Source: Oegoconia quadripuncta (Eukaryota; Arthropoda; Insecta; Lepidoptera; Autostichidae). From it: a stretch of DNA of 64,000 nucleotides. Both the position numbers and the translations under genes were made by a program. Each line of letters begins with the position of its first letter. Positions within the stretch are counted from its first letter, which is position 1. The notes below the pieces were generated by a model. That model saw only the letters and a program-made list of their open reading frames with translations. It ran no database searches and had not been told where the DNA came from. The stretch is from assembly GCA_949316235.1 (NCBI GenBank), contig OX438750.1, positions 19,718,865 through 19,782,864 of the forward strand. Reading direction: 5' to 3'. Shown here piece after piece: positions 26,051-37,001 of the stretch.

Positions 26051-26616
26051 TAAGTTGAGATAGTTGGGATAGTTGGTATACTTAGTTGTAGTTAGTAAGT
26101 ATTCTAAGACAATACCTTCAACTGAATGTAGCATTACTTAGTTAGGTAAATTAAGAAGTTTTCGAAACCGCCAAGCTATTTGCAACGACTGCTAAAATGT
26201 CGCAATTGAGCGCGTGTTAAGATTTAACGAGATGTAGGTAATTAGATCAGCGTCGGTTATAACTAACGATGGATGCCTGTTGCTGCTATATTTTCATTTA
26301 TAACACAGTAAAATTGTCCAATCCTGCGCATAAGTGTTAGAATAACGCCCGATTTAATTACTTTAATCTCCGAGTAAAGATTTAGCTTTATAGCAGCACG
26401 GTAGGGGCAGTGTATGCAATAATATTTAATGTTTATAGCCTAACAGTACTCACAGACAATAATCAGTTTGTGTAGTTAAATATCTGTTTCATATTATAAT
26501 TAGGAACGAATAGAAAATTTTAATTCAGACTTCTCGTCCGTAACTGTCTAAGGCAATCTTTTCCTAGTCTTGTAATTGAGATATAAACGTAACCATTGTA
26601 CGTTTAGAAACTTAAT

Positions 26617-26904
26617 TTAAGAGGGTTCATTCCGTTCAATGGCGCTCTCATTGGATAAATAAATATCTCTTTTTAAATACAGAAAAAATCTAAAAAGTTG
26701 CTCTGACCTGCACTCGAGAAGCCTAAAAGCTAATAAATAATACCTACATAAAAAGTTTTATTGACGATTATTTTCGAAAATTCAAATTATTGACAAAACC
26801 GGCCACTTTTTATTTTATAATCGTGATTTTTGATTTATTCTGTATTTCAGAAGAATTCTAATTTATCCAATGAGGGCGCGATTGGACGAAATAATCCCTT
26901 TTAA
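26617..26904. mobile_element. TTAA-flanked inverted-repeat MITE (M1)
   Basis: TTAA at 26617-26620 and 26901-26904 brackets a 280-bp element. The left end GAGGGTTCATTCCGTTCAAT and the right end, read on the minus strand, AAGGGATTATTTCGTCCAAT are related inverted repeats. They extend inward through 'ctcattggataaat' and 'atttatccaatgag'. The exact TTAA target is the hallmark of the piggyBac superfamily. Non-coding. Left ends of two more copies occur at 60595 and 63731. Confidence 0.75.
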
Positions 26905-28795
26905 ACACTCAAATTAAACACGAAGAAATTGTTGGTAATATTAGCGTCAAAAAATTACAACTTATTTGTCAAATATAAACTTCACCCTATATATAGTCTG
27001 TAATTAATCTAGTTTTGCCCGATACGGCTAGATCTATTCATTAAAGCCTTCTATAACACATATTAAGAGTCGTTACAAATAATTCGGTGTCATTTCTATG
27101 AATTGGCGTCAGCTATGCTATTGGAGCTGCCGGTGTTAGGCACATTACTAATAGCATGCCACTCATTGGTAAATAAGTTGTACGTGCAAATGGAAAAAAG
27201 ATCCTGATTTCCGGAGGTTCCCACGACGCGCCTCGCCCTAATTCTCACACGCAATCAGCTGTATTGACAACATTGTCGTCATATGTGCGCCTGAGCAAGT
27301 AGACTATTGGTCAGATCAATGCTACTGATATGAAAAAATGCTTACTTAAAAATACTTTGACGAATAATCTTAACATTCTCTTACACAAAGCTTGATAATC
27401 TATTATCACATTAACTAATAGGTACTTATACTTACAATGGAACCTTCAGTTCCTCGAAGAATCAAGCGTAAGTTCAAACAGGAACAAGTCGGTAGATCTT
27501 TGCTTCAGCCAGTAAACCTGCCAATTTGCTCCAGGGTTGTTACACAGCGGCAGCGGAGGACGGCCGCCACTAAAACTGGGCGGCCTGACCATCACGCTAC
27601 TGGGGTGGATTATAACAATGCCGAGGTCGTCCTTAGTCTGGACTTTGACCCTCTGTCCGTGCTTTTTGTCCTAAGGCCACCAATGGATAATTATTGTAGG
27701 TGGTTTGAAATGAGGGTGGTGGTGGACCTTTCTTTTTCAAAAAATTATCTACCAATCAAATACGCTTTATTGTTTATATAAAGAAATAAGGAATGTTTTG
27801 AAATTAGAGTAACTATTTTCTTCCGAAATTCAACAAATAACAAACACCCTTGCACTCAAATTTAGCTGGACATTTCGCTTAAAACCGGCCCTCTGGACTT
27901 CTTTTGAAATATCTGGACAATCCAGCCAAGTCGCGCTCTTCTGCCAACCCTAATTACGTCTTCTAATACAAGCTATAATATGTCAGTAAACATAATCGAG
28001 ACATCTAAACAGTGGTCATTTAGTTCTTGTTCCAGGTATAATATCGGAGTAATTTCATATCTCGCCATATGGAGCTCGGCGCGCCACGTTTCCTAAAATA
28101 GTGATGTGAAATAAATCAAAGATCGTGGTTGTCGATATGATGTCTAAAAAACCGTCGCGGTGCGTGTGAATCTGCTGTGGCCGCGATCGTATGAGAGAAT
28201 ATCGAGACGGAATGTCGATGCTAGGTATCGACCATGTGACTTATGAGATAGCTTGGTACGTTTATTTTAGTAATGTTGCTAAAATATGTGGTTGTTATGC
28301 CACGGAGCGTAGTTAAGTTGTCGTTTCATGAATATATGCATCTGTTGATTCGGCGAATGGTGCAACCACTAACATTTTTAAGGTTAGTTATCAAGCAAAA
28401 AGTTTATAATTTACTGTGGAAAATTTTCCACAGAAACATGATCTGATAATGTGACACAATAAGATTAAATCGGGTCAAATGGTTGACATAACTTTTGATT
28501 TATTTGACTTCACTCTTCTTGTTAAAGAAATTTTTTCTTAGATTATTTTACAGATGAATGGAGTGAACCAATAAAAAAGTGTAGGTATGATTAGTTTACT
28601 AAAATTACACCACTCATGTTTCACATTAAGCTATGATCATTATCTCCACCTCGCACAATCATAATGTTCACAGTGCATAAAGCGGAACTAACCTCATTGG
28701 CTGGTTCATCATCAATACTTTAGGTATGTATAGTAAATGCTTGATTATTATGAGTATGTACATCTAACCATACATATACGAGTAGGTATACTATT
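26905..28795. other. Non-coding DNA, no gene called
   Basis: A 114-codon open frame at 27437-27781 is basic at its N-terminus but shows no domain and no splice context, so it is not called. A slightly CpG-richer patch lies at 28060-28220. Confidence 0.4.
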
Positions 28796-28799
28796 TACT

Positions 28800-29115
28800 T
28801 GTGCACTCGTGGCTATTCTTCGCTATTCGTTTTCGATTGGTGAAGTTAAGCAAAGTCTGACGGGGTCAGTCCATGGGTGACCACTAGTGACTTGTAATAC
28901 ACGTGTTTCCGTGCTTCAGAGGGCATGTTAAATAGACGGTCCAGGTTGTTTTCAATTTAGGCTAAGTCGGTGGTCCACAAGGGTAGCTTCAAAACACTGT
29001 TTGTCATGTAGCCACTAGTCTAACACTAATCATTCCGCAGTGTGCTCGCGTGGATTATGGTCCATACCTTCTCCCAGTGAGAAAAGGTTATGTTGTGTAT
29101 GGGGACGTTGAAAAT
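28800..29115 (+). mobile_element. 5S rRNA-derived SINE (family D, copy D4)
   Basis: This is the clearest head: 'cgattggtgaagttaagcaa' and then 'ggtcagtccatgggtgacca'. Both align collinearly with the 5S rRNA A box-IE-C box region. The body ('ggttgttttcaattt', 'gtggtccacaagggtagctt') and tail ('ttctcccagtgagaaaaggt') match D2. Confidence 0.88.
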
Positions 29116-29119
29116 AATA

Positions 29120-30890
29120 CTACGCTATTTAGAATTTTACATTTCATTTTCCATTATCTTTAATATGTATTACCTATATTACATTAGCTATTATACAAGC
29201 CGCATCATGCAATATCGATACGTATAATTACTAGATTAGACAACCATTATCTTTCAGAAGCCTTCAAAATAATACCAATAATTAGTTACGTTATTTTAAA
29301 ATTTTAACTGCGAATCGAAATTGGATCACTTGTAGCTTGTAGTAGTTAAGGGCCAATTATTTACTACTATATTTCCGTTTTGTCTTTTCAATGCTACAAA
29401 ACTCTATGTAGATGAACTTGAACTATTTTAATGTTACATCGTCGGCATTGTACATCGATAATACAAAGCTAATTTGTTAATACTTTAGGTCAACCCTATT
29501 TACTATATATTATAGGCGGTCGAACAAAAAAGTGTGAATAGGCGATTATTCCGTAACTAACATATCTTGAAAATTCCAACTGTTTCTGTTACTAAGTGGC
29601 CTGCTGCAAGAAGTTAAGGATTGAACTTTTGTTCTCATATAAGCGGTATTTTTTTATGAAAATACTAAAATAATAAGAGGTTATTAACTTAATCGATGTT
29701 CCAGTATTACTCGTGGTTTTGTAAATATATTTTTCAGTTTATTTATTTTTTGCACCACTAGTGTCAAGTTTGAATTTTTAAGACGTTTGTTATAATAACT
29801 AGATAATCGACTGTTCATACTTTTCTGTTCCACCCTATGTCGTTCTATAAAGGTAATTTTAATAGGCCTGCCCTAATAAACGTATAGATAACTTATGATT
29901 ATACCTATGATCTGCTTTGCAAATGCTATCAACATTTCGACACATTGTTACTTAGATACTATTATTTCTCTACTATTATATATTGGTCATACATACCCAT
30001 TACCTATGTATATTGCAGTATTATTATTGGCTACTAAATTAAGCAATTTATCGTTATTTTAACATTCCACATTAATATCGAATAACACGCTTATTACTTA
30101 AATAATCGTATACAACATATTAGCAATTTTACATAACAAACCAGTGGGACGAGTTGACGCCTGTGTCTACAAAATGCATATAAATGCCCACAAAAGTAAT
30201 CACTCGACCATTTCAAGTGGTTTCTCGGTTCATGGTAGTGGTAACGAATAAGCGATTCAAATGCTAATATATCACAAGGCGGCCCGACTTGGCGTTCATT
30301 GGCTACGTTATTTACATTAACATACATAGCTGTGGTAGCCCCGCCCACAGCGGCACGTCACGCTTCCGAACATCGTTAATTACGAGTAATTAGTGAATCG
30401 TGATGTATTCGAGATGTGCGCACACGTCTCGGTATAGTCATATAACATAGCGAGCACATATTCTCTTCATAGTAATGCTCGAATTCGTTTTCCCCTGATC
30501 ACTGCTTCTCACCCTCTAATAAACTAAGTGCCTACTATTGTCGAATTTTGTATTCTATAGAATGAACTTTATACAAATATTTTTTTCAATATCAATCAAC
30601 ATTAAGGAAATATAGCTTTTTCTTCTTTTTCTTTTTTTACCAAGGACCTATCTGTGTAACCATTCGGTTAGATGCACTTCCCAGCCAACGCATTTATCGC
30701 TGAAAGGCTGGGTTATTTTCGATATTAAGGTGACTAAGACATAGCTGCGGGGAACTATTTGGTGCACAGACTAATTTTATATGCCCAGACCTAAATACCC
30801 TTTTATTCTTAAAGTAGAAATACCACCAAAAATGTGAGTTCGTATAAGACTCACACTTGAAAGAGTTTTCTTTATACAACTGGACATTTG
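29120..30890. other. AT-rich non-coding DNA
   Basis: No gene, RNA gene or clear element was recognised. The composition is typical of surrounding intronic or intergenic DNA. Confidence 0.45.
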
Positions 30891-30892
30891 AT

Positions 30893-31147
30893 CACAGTCA
30901 CACCTAGATATTGAAGATGAGATCGTAGATCTAACATCATATAAATATCATCATATAAACTATGATATCTCTAACACCCGGACAGCAGCAATGATATCAG
31001 CATTGCTGCTAATGGGCAAACTTAGATACAATGGTGGTAGCTTTCCAGATGGACATTTAAAAATGTTCAACCACCAACCAAACCGAGTTCTAATCATGTA
31101 CCATTTTTTCAATCTTATATTGTTTACATTGAGCCACGGAGGTGGTT
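30893..31147 (-). mobile_element. tRNA-derived SINE, family A (A7, diverged)
   Basis: It preserves 'agcattgctgctaatgggc'-type text, 'gatacaatggtggtagct', 'caaccaccaaccaaaccgag' and the head complement 'tgtttacattgagccacgga'. It is the most diverged near-complete copy. Confidence 0.7.
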
Positions 31148-31177
31148 AGAGTAGTACAGAGGACCCCCTGAACCTTC

Positions 31178-31497
31178 ATCATCATCATTAGCCCGTAACA
31201 TCCTACTGCAGGGACATAGGCCTTCCCTCGTATATGAGGGAGTATGGGCCATAGTCCACCACGCTGGCCCAATGCGAGTTGGGGACTTCACATGCCTTTG
31301 AATTTTTATTTCTCAGGCATGCAGGTTTCCTTACGATGTTTTCCTTCACCGTTTAAAAACATCGGATAAATGCATATAAGTCATTCAATTAAATTTAAAA
31401 ACTCAACTCAATATACCAACATTGGCCTGCTTGTGAATCGAACCCGGACCTCCTATATTGGGAGACCGCGTCTTAACCGCTGGGCCACCGACACTCC
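31178..31497 (-). mobile_element. tRNA-derived SINE, family B (B2)
   Basis: It closely matches B1. The head complement is 'gaatcgaacccggacctcct' followed by 'gaccgcgtcttaaccgctgg'. The tail complement is 'catcatcattagcccgtaac'. It forms an inverted pair with B3 485 bp downstream. Confidence 0.85.
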
Positions 31498-31982
31498 CCC
31501 TGAACCTTACAGTCACGTAATTTCAAAACCGGAGAAACTGACAAAAGCAATAGACTAGCAGACAAAAGTACATAATAAAAAGGACATTGTCCTACTTTTT
31601 TATGCACTTGCTCATCAAATAAAGCAAAGAGCAGCTAGTCTTGCTTGATGATAGTACAATTAGTGTCCTGTGCAAATACAAGTTTCTAAGTTCTAATTAC
31701 TTACGGAAGCGTAGCGGCACAAATATGCTCCTCCGATTTACACGCAAGGAGTTACATGAGTGTAGAGCACAAATATGGTGCATGGCTAATGCCCCGACTT
31801 AGCTTCCTTATGCCGGCGGCTCCTTTGATGGTCGTACTCACATCTACAAAACTGTAGGCAGTCCATAATGCTAAAGGTCGAGGCGTATCTGAGCATCCGA
31901 GTCTGTTAATTACTGAATATCTTTTTAATCTTTACAGTATCTAGTATAACACAAGTTGAGTGTTGTGTCGAGAGAGTTGTGA

Positions 31983-32277
31983 GCGTCGGTGACTCAGCGG
32001 TTAAGACACGGGCTCCCAATGTAGAAGGTCCGTGTTCGATTCCCATGAGTTTTTAAATTCAATTTAATTACTAATGTGCATTTATCCGACTGCTCTTAAA
32101 CGGTGAAGGAAATCATCGCCAGGAAACCTGCATGGCAGAGAAATAAAAGTACAAAAGCATGTGTAGTCCCCAACCCGCATTGGGCCAGCGTAATGGACTA
32201 TGGCCCATACTCCCTCATTATACGAGGGAAAGCTTATATCTCTGCAGTGGGATGTTTACGGGCTGATGATGATGAAT
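31983..32277 (+). mobile_element. tRNA-derived SINE, family B (B3)
   Basis: The head 'gtcggtgactcagcggttaa' and B box 'gtgttcgattccca' are followed by 'gtgcatttatccgactgctc'. It ends in 'gggctgatgatgatgaa'. Confidence 0.85.
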
Positions 32278-32773
32278 GTGAGTAGAGTACATTTCATTAA
32301 TTCCGTAATATACATATAGGTAACTATAACAAATAAGGATACGTATATTTGTTAGATGGATATTTGTTGAAAACTGCATGGCTTATTATTTGTGAAAATT
32401 GGAGTATTTATTTTCTATATTTATTGTTATTTAAACATTCTAGAAACAATCTACCATACTACATATTTTTTCCAAACATAGACAGGTTTCAACTCTAAAC
32501 AATAGCTAGACTTGTCTAGTGTTTTTGCAATCCGCAGTAATCGCGTGTACAACACAGAACTAGGAACGCCTGCGATAAATCATAAGTACGCGCTAGCGAC
32601 TCACGAGTCCACCAAATAAGGCCTACGAACGTCGAACCTAAGGCCTTGTTCAATGGATTTATGTCTACTACTTTTGGCGCGAATTAGTTGGAGTCGACTT
32701 GTAGGCGTGAGTGACTTTTTGTAGCGGTAGTCCATTGAAATTATCAACACTGAAGATTCGCTTTTGTATACGC

Positions 32774-33178
32774 AAATTTAACCCATAAGCTGCCGTAGGT
32801 CGTCGCGCACCTACCACGTAAAAATTTTTACATACGTCGCTAAATTTGTAACTAGGTTTAGCGATCGAGCGCAAAAATTTTTGCCTTTCAAGGCTGCTGA
32901 TATATTAAAAATTTAACCCATAAGCTGCCGTAGCGTCGTCGCGCACGTACCACGTAAAAATTTTTATATACGTCGCTAAATTTGTAACTAGGTTTAGCGA
33001 TCCAGCGCAAAAATTTTTACCTTTTACGGCTGCTGATCTATTAAAAATTTAACCCATAAGCTGCCGTAGCGTCGTCGCGCACCTACCACGTAAAATTTTT
33101 TACGTAACGTCGCTAAATTTGTAACCAGGTGTAGCGATCGAACGCAAAAATTTTTGCCTTTTACGGCTGCTGATCTAT
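32774..33178. repeat. Three-copy tandem array of 135-136-bp dyad monomers
   Basis: The block 'acccataagctgccgta' recurs at 32781, 32916 and 33052. Each unit holds, in order, GCCGTA, GTAAAAATTTTTAC (or a one-base variant), TCGCTAAA, a 12-nt centre, TTTAGCGA, GCAAAAATTTTTGC (or a one-base variant) and TACGGC (ACGGC in part). Each monomer is therefore itself an imperfect inverted repeat. A related block 'accacgtaaaaacttttacg' recurs alone at about 35230. There is no coding. Confidence 0.9.
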
Positions 33179-33389
33179 GTAATTATGTATACTTCTGTGA
33201 TTTTGTATATCATCACTATACTCTAATGCAATCGTCCATCACTATCACAGTGCCCAACTCCACCTCGGTTTTAACTTCACGATAATTTTGTTAAGTTGGA
33301 ATCGAATAGACTTAAAGAGTCAACATGTTAGAGGCCTATTCTGCTCCACCGCGTGCATTTCTTTTTAAGAAATAAATCTTTCGCACACT

Positions 33390-33540
33390 TCCACCCATAA
33401 TCTAATCCTAAACTAAGCAAAGCTTTTACTATGGATACTAGATAACGGTTAAACATACCTACAATAATATTTATATAAACATCCATTACTTGGGCACAGA
33501 ATTATGTAGTACTAACATGACTCGGGAATAAATCTTTGTT
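33390..33540 (-). mobile_element. Family C SINE fragment (C4)
   Basis: The blocks 'aatcctaaactaagcaaagc', 'actatggatactagataacg' and 'catgactcgggaataaat' match C1 and C3 in minus orientation. The head is missing and a T-rich run follows. Confidence 0.7.
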
Positions 33541-33732
33541 TTTTTTTATTTATTTTTTATTATTGATTAGTACGTAAAACTATGACTTAGTCACAGATAC
33601 TGTCCAAAATCGTGACTATCATCTTGGTCATACCCAAAAAAGGAATCACTTACAAATCAATCCATCACCTTTAATAAGTTCTAATGAAATCGTAATAAAG
33701 TTAATATTATACCTACAGCTCTATCGGGAGGC

Positions 33733-33798
33733 TGATCTCGTGCGCGCGCGCGCGCCAACAATGCGCCTGACGTACGTGGGTGATGCGCGCGCAGATCA
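33733..33798. repeat. (GC)7 tract inside an inverted repeat
   Basis: A 14-base alternating GC run lies at 33742-33755. TGATCT upstream (33733) and AGATCA downstream (33793-33798), each next to GCGCGCGC, form a stem with a 3-nt bulge. CpG is otherwise sparse nearby. Confidence 0.8.
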
Positions 33799-34171
33799 AT
33801 CATACCAATGAAGTTGTTCAATTATTATAGCACGATTTTAGGCTATTATCTTTGTAATAAATAACACTATCGTTATAACGTGGGCAGAAGCGAAAGCAAA
33901 GGTCGAAATTGTAAGAAATATTAACAAAATTGTAGTATTTGTTTATATATAAAAAAATATTTGGAAATAAATAACAGTAATAATTACTTAAATAATTCTG
34001 CGACGCAGTATGATTATTATAAATATTTCATTGAATTGGACTTTACAAATATTTCCAGTTTGCAAAATGTAGATAGTGTTGATTGATTGACCTCTACAAT
34101 CAAGTTGCATCCTGTCGCCATTAAAAAAACAATTTTGTTTTTAAATATTATGGAAGTAACCCAATTAATCT

Positions 34172-34320
34172 TTTTTTTTTTTTGCACATCGGGTTGGTAC
34201 TTGACCTCAATCGCACTTGATGCTAAGTGAAGGTGAGATCGAAGGTGGAAGCGTACTGATCCGGAAACCCCAACACATTTGGGGGACTGGCTATCTTATC
34301 ATCTCTGACAACCGGAACAC
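34172..34320 (-). mobile_element. Family A SINE fragment (A8)
   Basis: It runs from 'cttgacctcaatcgcacttg' through 'ctggctatcttatcatctct' to 'gacaaccggaacac'. It is cut by a T-run and an RTE-like LINE tail at 34321. Confidence 0.8.
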
Positions 34321-34329
34321 TTTTTTTTT

Positions 34330-34385
34330 TATCAGCTTATCTTGTCCCAGTGCTGGGCAATGGCCTCTCCCAAACACCCACGCAT
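34330..34385 (-). repeat. RTE-like LINE 3' end fragment
   Basis: 'tgtcccagtgctgggcaatg' followed by 'gcctctccc' matches the complement of the C-terminal codons of the LINE at 61272-61505 (SxxxQxWD region). Confidence 0.5.
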
Positions 34386-34491
34386 TTAGTATGTTATTAC
34401 CAATTAAAAATAACATAAAGGTATTACCAATTAAAAATAAAAATTAGTTAAAGAAATGTGTATTGTACAGTCGGCTCCATAATTAATCATA

Positions 34492-34619
34492 CAGGGCTAG
34501 TTTACATGATGCTGACTATCTAAGCTGACTATTCGCAGTTCCCTAAAATTTTGGTCTAGACAAGAGGGCCGTTTTAGAGAAGTGCTAGTTTAGAATGAAT
34601 AAAATTTAAAATAGCCCTG
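34492..34619. mobile_element. 128-bp TA-flanked MITE
   Basis: The left end CAGGGCTAGTTTA and right end (minus strand) CAGGGCTATTTTA are inverted repeats. A TA dinucleotide lies immediately outside both ends (34490-34491 and 34620-34621). TA target duplications are the rule for Tc1/mariner/IS630 elements. It is too short to code. Confidence 0.65.
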
Positions 34620-35343
34620 TATGAACTTATGAACAGACAGACAGATTATTTTATTTTTATTTTTTTTATGATCATTTATCCTTTAAATTTTGTCTAATAT
34701 ACTCCAGCTATACATTCCTAAAGTGAAATAAAATAACATAAAAAACCGCACTAGACCAATATATCTGGGACTCGGACAATGAATATTTGGTCGGTTTATT
34801 TATACATACAATATACATATTTATAAAATTTACCAATTTGGATGGATGACCACTATTGTGAGTGGAGGCTATGTGCCCCGATTAACTGATGATGAATTAT
34901 TATAATTACTAATAAATATAAACTTAAATAATTATTGTATAGTTTCAGAAATTTAAGATTGTAACAGACGGACATACGAATAGACACAGTGACTCCACAA
35001 GTGTTCCGTTTTGCTATTTTTGGTACGTAACACTAAAAACGTTGTCGATTTAGTAGCGAATGCTCCAGTTAGCGATGTCGCAAGGATGTGGGTGTGACGT
35101 GAGCGTAGGAGCCAGCCTGACGCCTGTCAGCCACCCCCGCCGGTTGAGGCTTTCGCAATATTAGCACGCGTTTGCATACCAGGATCGCGTTTGGGTTGGA
35201 AGCGAAACTGGTCAGTCTTCTGCAGATGAACCACGTAAAAACTTTTACGTTTGATTGCTAAAAATATGCCGATTCGCTCGCTTGCGTTCGATAGCTAAAT
35301 TTGGTGCCACGTAAGCGCTCTTTAAGTAAATTATGATTATATA

Positions 35344-36168
35344 CAGGGCGTCCCAAAGTTATGGGACATGAAGGGGAAGTACCTTAAATATTGTAGATAG
35401 TGAATTTTGCTCAAAGAAGACTTTATGTTATTTTTAAAAGTTAGTAATTCTGCATTCATAGATTTTCTAAAAATTACTTGCTTCGGCTGGGAATCGAACC
35501 GACTTAAATGTGAAAAAAAAAACACCCTACTTTTATGATGCCAATCGAAAGAATAGCTAAAAAATAATAACTCTGCCTAAGTAACATAGTATTTTAAAAG
35601 AAAGGAACAACATAAAATGATTGAGTCAAATTTCAAGAAAGTTATTTATTGCCGACGACGTTCGAAAAGTAGCGATATTATCATTCCAAAGATAGCATTG
35701 ATTATTCGTAAATAAGTACCCACTTCATAAAATAGGTACTAACATAGTTTTCCTTATTATAAGTGCACGTGTAGATGAAATGATAACAAGAGGGATCACA
35801 TTTTGAGCATTTAATTAATTAATTTACAAAAAAATACCTACTTAATTGACTACGGCAGTTTCATGTATGTTTTTTATTTGATTAAAATGATTAATTTCAC
35901 GTTGTTCCTTTCTTTTAAAATACTATGTTACTTAGGCAGAGTTATTATTTTTTAGCTATTCTTTCGATTGGCATCATAAAAGTAGGGTGTTTTTTTTTTC
36001 ACATTTGAGTCGGTTCGATTCCCAGCCGAAGCAAATAATTTTTAGAAAATCTATGAATGCAGAATTACTAACTTTTAAAAATAACATAAAGTCTTCTTTG
36101 AGCAAAATTCACTATCTACGATATTTAAGGTACTTCCCCTTCATGTCCCATAACTTTGGGACGCCCTG
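35344..36168. mobile_element. 825-bp foldback element with 268-bp terminal inverted repeats
   Basis: Arms 35344-35611 and 35901-36168 are near-identical reverse complements beginning CAGGGCGTCCCAAAGTTATG, with TA (TATA) outside each end. A 289-bp unrelated middle separates them. The same 62-residue frame appears once on each strand because of the symmetry and is not a gene. TA flanks and the CAGGG end suggest a mariner-type non-autonomous element. The arms contain a B-box-like 'ggttcgattccca'. Confidence 0.85.
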
Positions 36169-36530
36169 TATACCGGATGGGTTTTTTTACCGTAAGGAAT
36201 AAAATAGGGCATATTAGGTAAGTGAAATAGAAGTTACTGACATAATATTTTTTTTACAAAACCATCACTGACCCACACGCTCCGGCCGGAGATTGATATG
36301 CGACTGGCGGGATTCGTAATTTCTTCAAGTTTTTTAAATTTATTTCATTTAACGATGTAATTATGTGGAATAAGCTACAAACGCGACCATTAAATGACAC
36401 AATGCTTTACTATGATATATGGTTTAAAAAAAAAATTAAGTACCTATGACAATACCTTCTATTTCATTTATATATTACCTAATTATGCCCTATTTTTTTC
36501 CTTACATTAAAAAAACTCATCCGGTATGCA
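36169..36530. mobile_element. MITE family G, copy G1
   Basis: The left arm starts 'taccggatgggttttttta' and continues 'aaaatagggcatattagg' and 'aagtgaaatagaag'. The right arm repeats these in inverse order up to 'actcatccggtatgc'. It directly abuts the foldback element to its left. The family recurs at 40130-40505 and 51560-51640. Confidence 0.7.
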
Positions 36531-37001
36531 ATAGGTACAGTCTGAAACAGATAAACCTTTACATGGCTGCATCATACAAAATAGATTTTCTCAGGATCGT
36601 TTTTCGGATTTTTTTTTATGAATTGATCAAAATAGTTATAATAAAAATTACACTTCCATCCTCATCGATTTACCTATGTGTACATATTTTAGTTACAGCA
36701 ATTAAGCCAAAAATACTATCTAAAAATATTCAAGCTTTGCTCAGAAAACTTAATTTGTCATGCAGGACTGTATCTATGTCTGACCAAGGTAAATTTTATC
36801 TTAACTGAGGGTACCTATCTAAATACACCTAATTAATACTGCCAGTATTATTTAAGTGTTATGTTATATGATTGTGTCGCTTAATTTTTTTATCCTTAGA
36901 ATTCAGAAGAACAACCCCACAAAACAAGGAGATCAAACCTTTACTTTTATTATGATAATTCGTTTGATGAGAGAAATCAACCAACGTATCTGTTGTTGCA
37001 G
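36531..37001 (+). other. Last intron of hamlet, 3' part with splice acceptor
   Basis: AT-rich sequence ends at '...tatctgttgttgcag' with AG at 37000-37001, after which composition jumps to very GC-rich coding. An in-frame TGA at 36968-36970 shows the reading frame does not continue far upstream, as expected for an intron. The polypyrimidine tract is short and interrupted. Confidence 0.7.

Noticed and set aside
27437..27781. 114-codon + frame with basic N-terminus
   Set aside because: No recognisable domain, no codon signature and no adjoining exon; left uncalled.
28840..28910. Possible 5S rRNA gene
   Set aside because: Only the internal promoter part resembles 5S rRNA; the flanks are SINE body and the same unit recurs dispersed, so it is a SINE head, not a gene.
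32774..33178. CRISPR-like repeat array
   Set aside because: Whole monomers repeat head to tail with no unique spacers; eukaryotic context.
35337..36202. The same 62-residue frame on both strands
   Set aside because: It arises from the inverted arms of the foldback element and has no domain.
36446..36808. 120-codon + frame upstream of the hamlet exon
   Set aside because: Its start is the right arm of MITE G1 and its amino-acid composition follows AT-rich DNA; the matching arm at 40190 gives similar peptide text.
1..37001. Upstream hamlet exons (PR domain or first finger cluster)
   Set aside because: I looked for C2H2 or PR-domain motifs in the longer frames and found none; small exons could be missed by eye.
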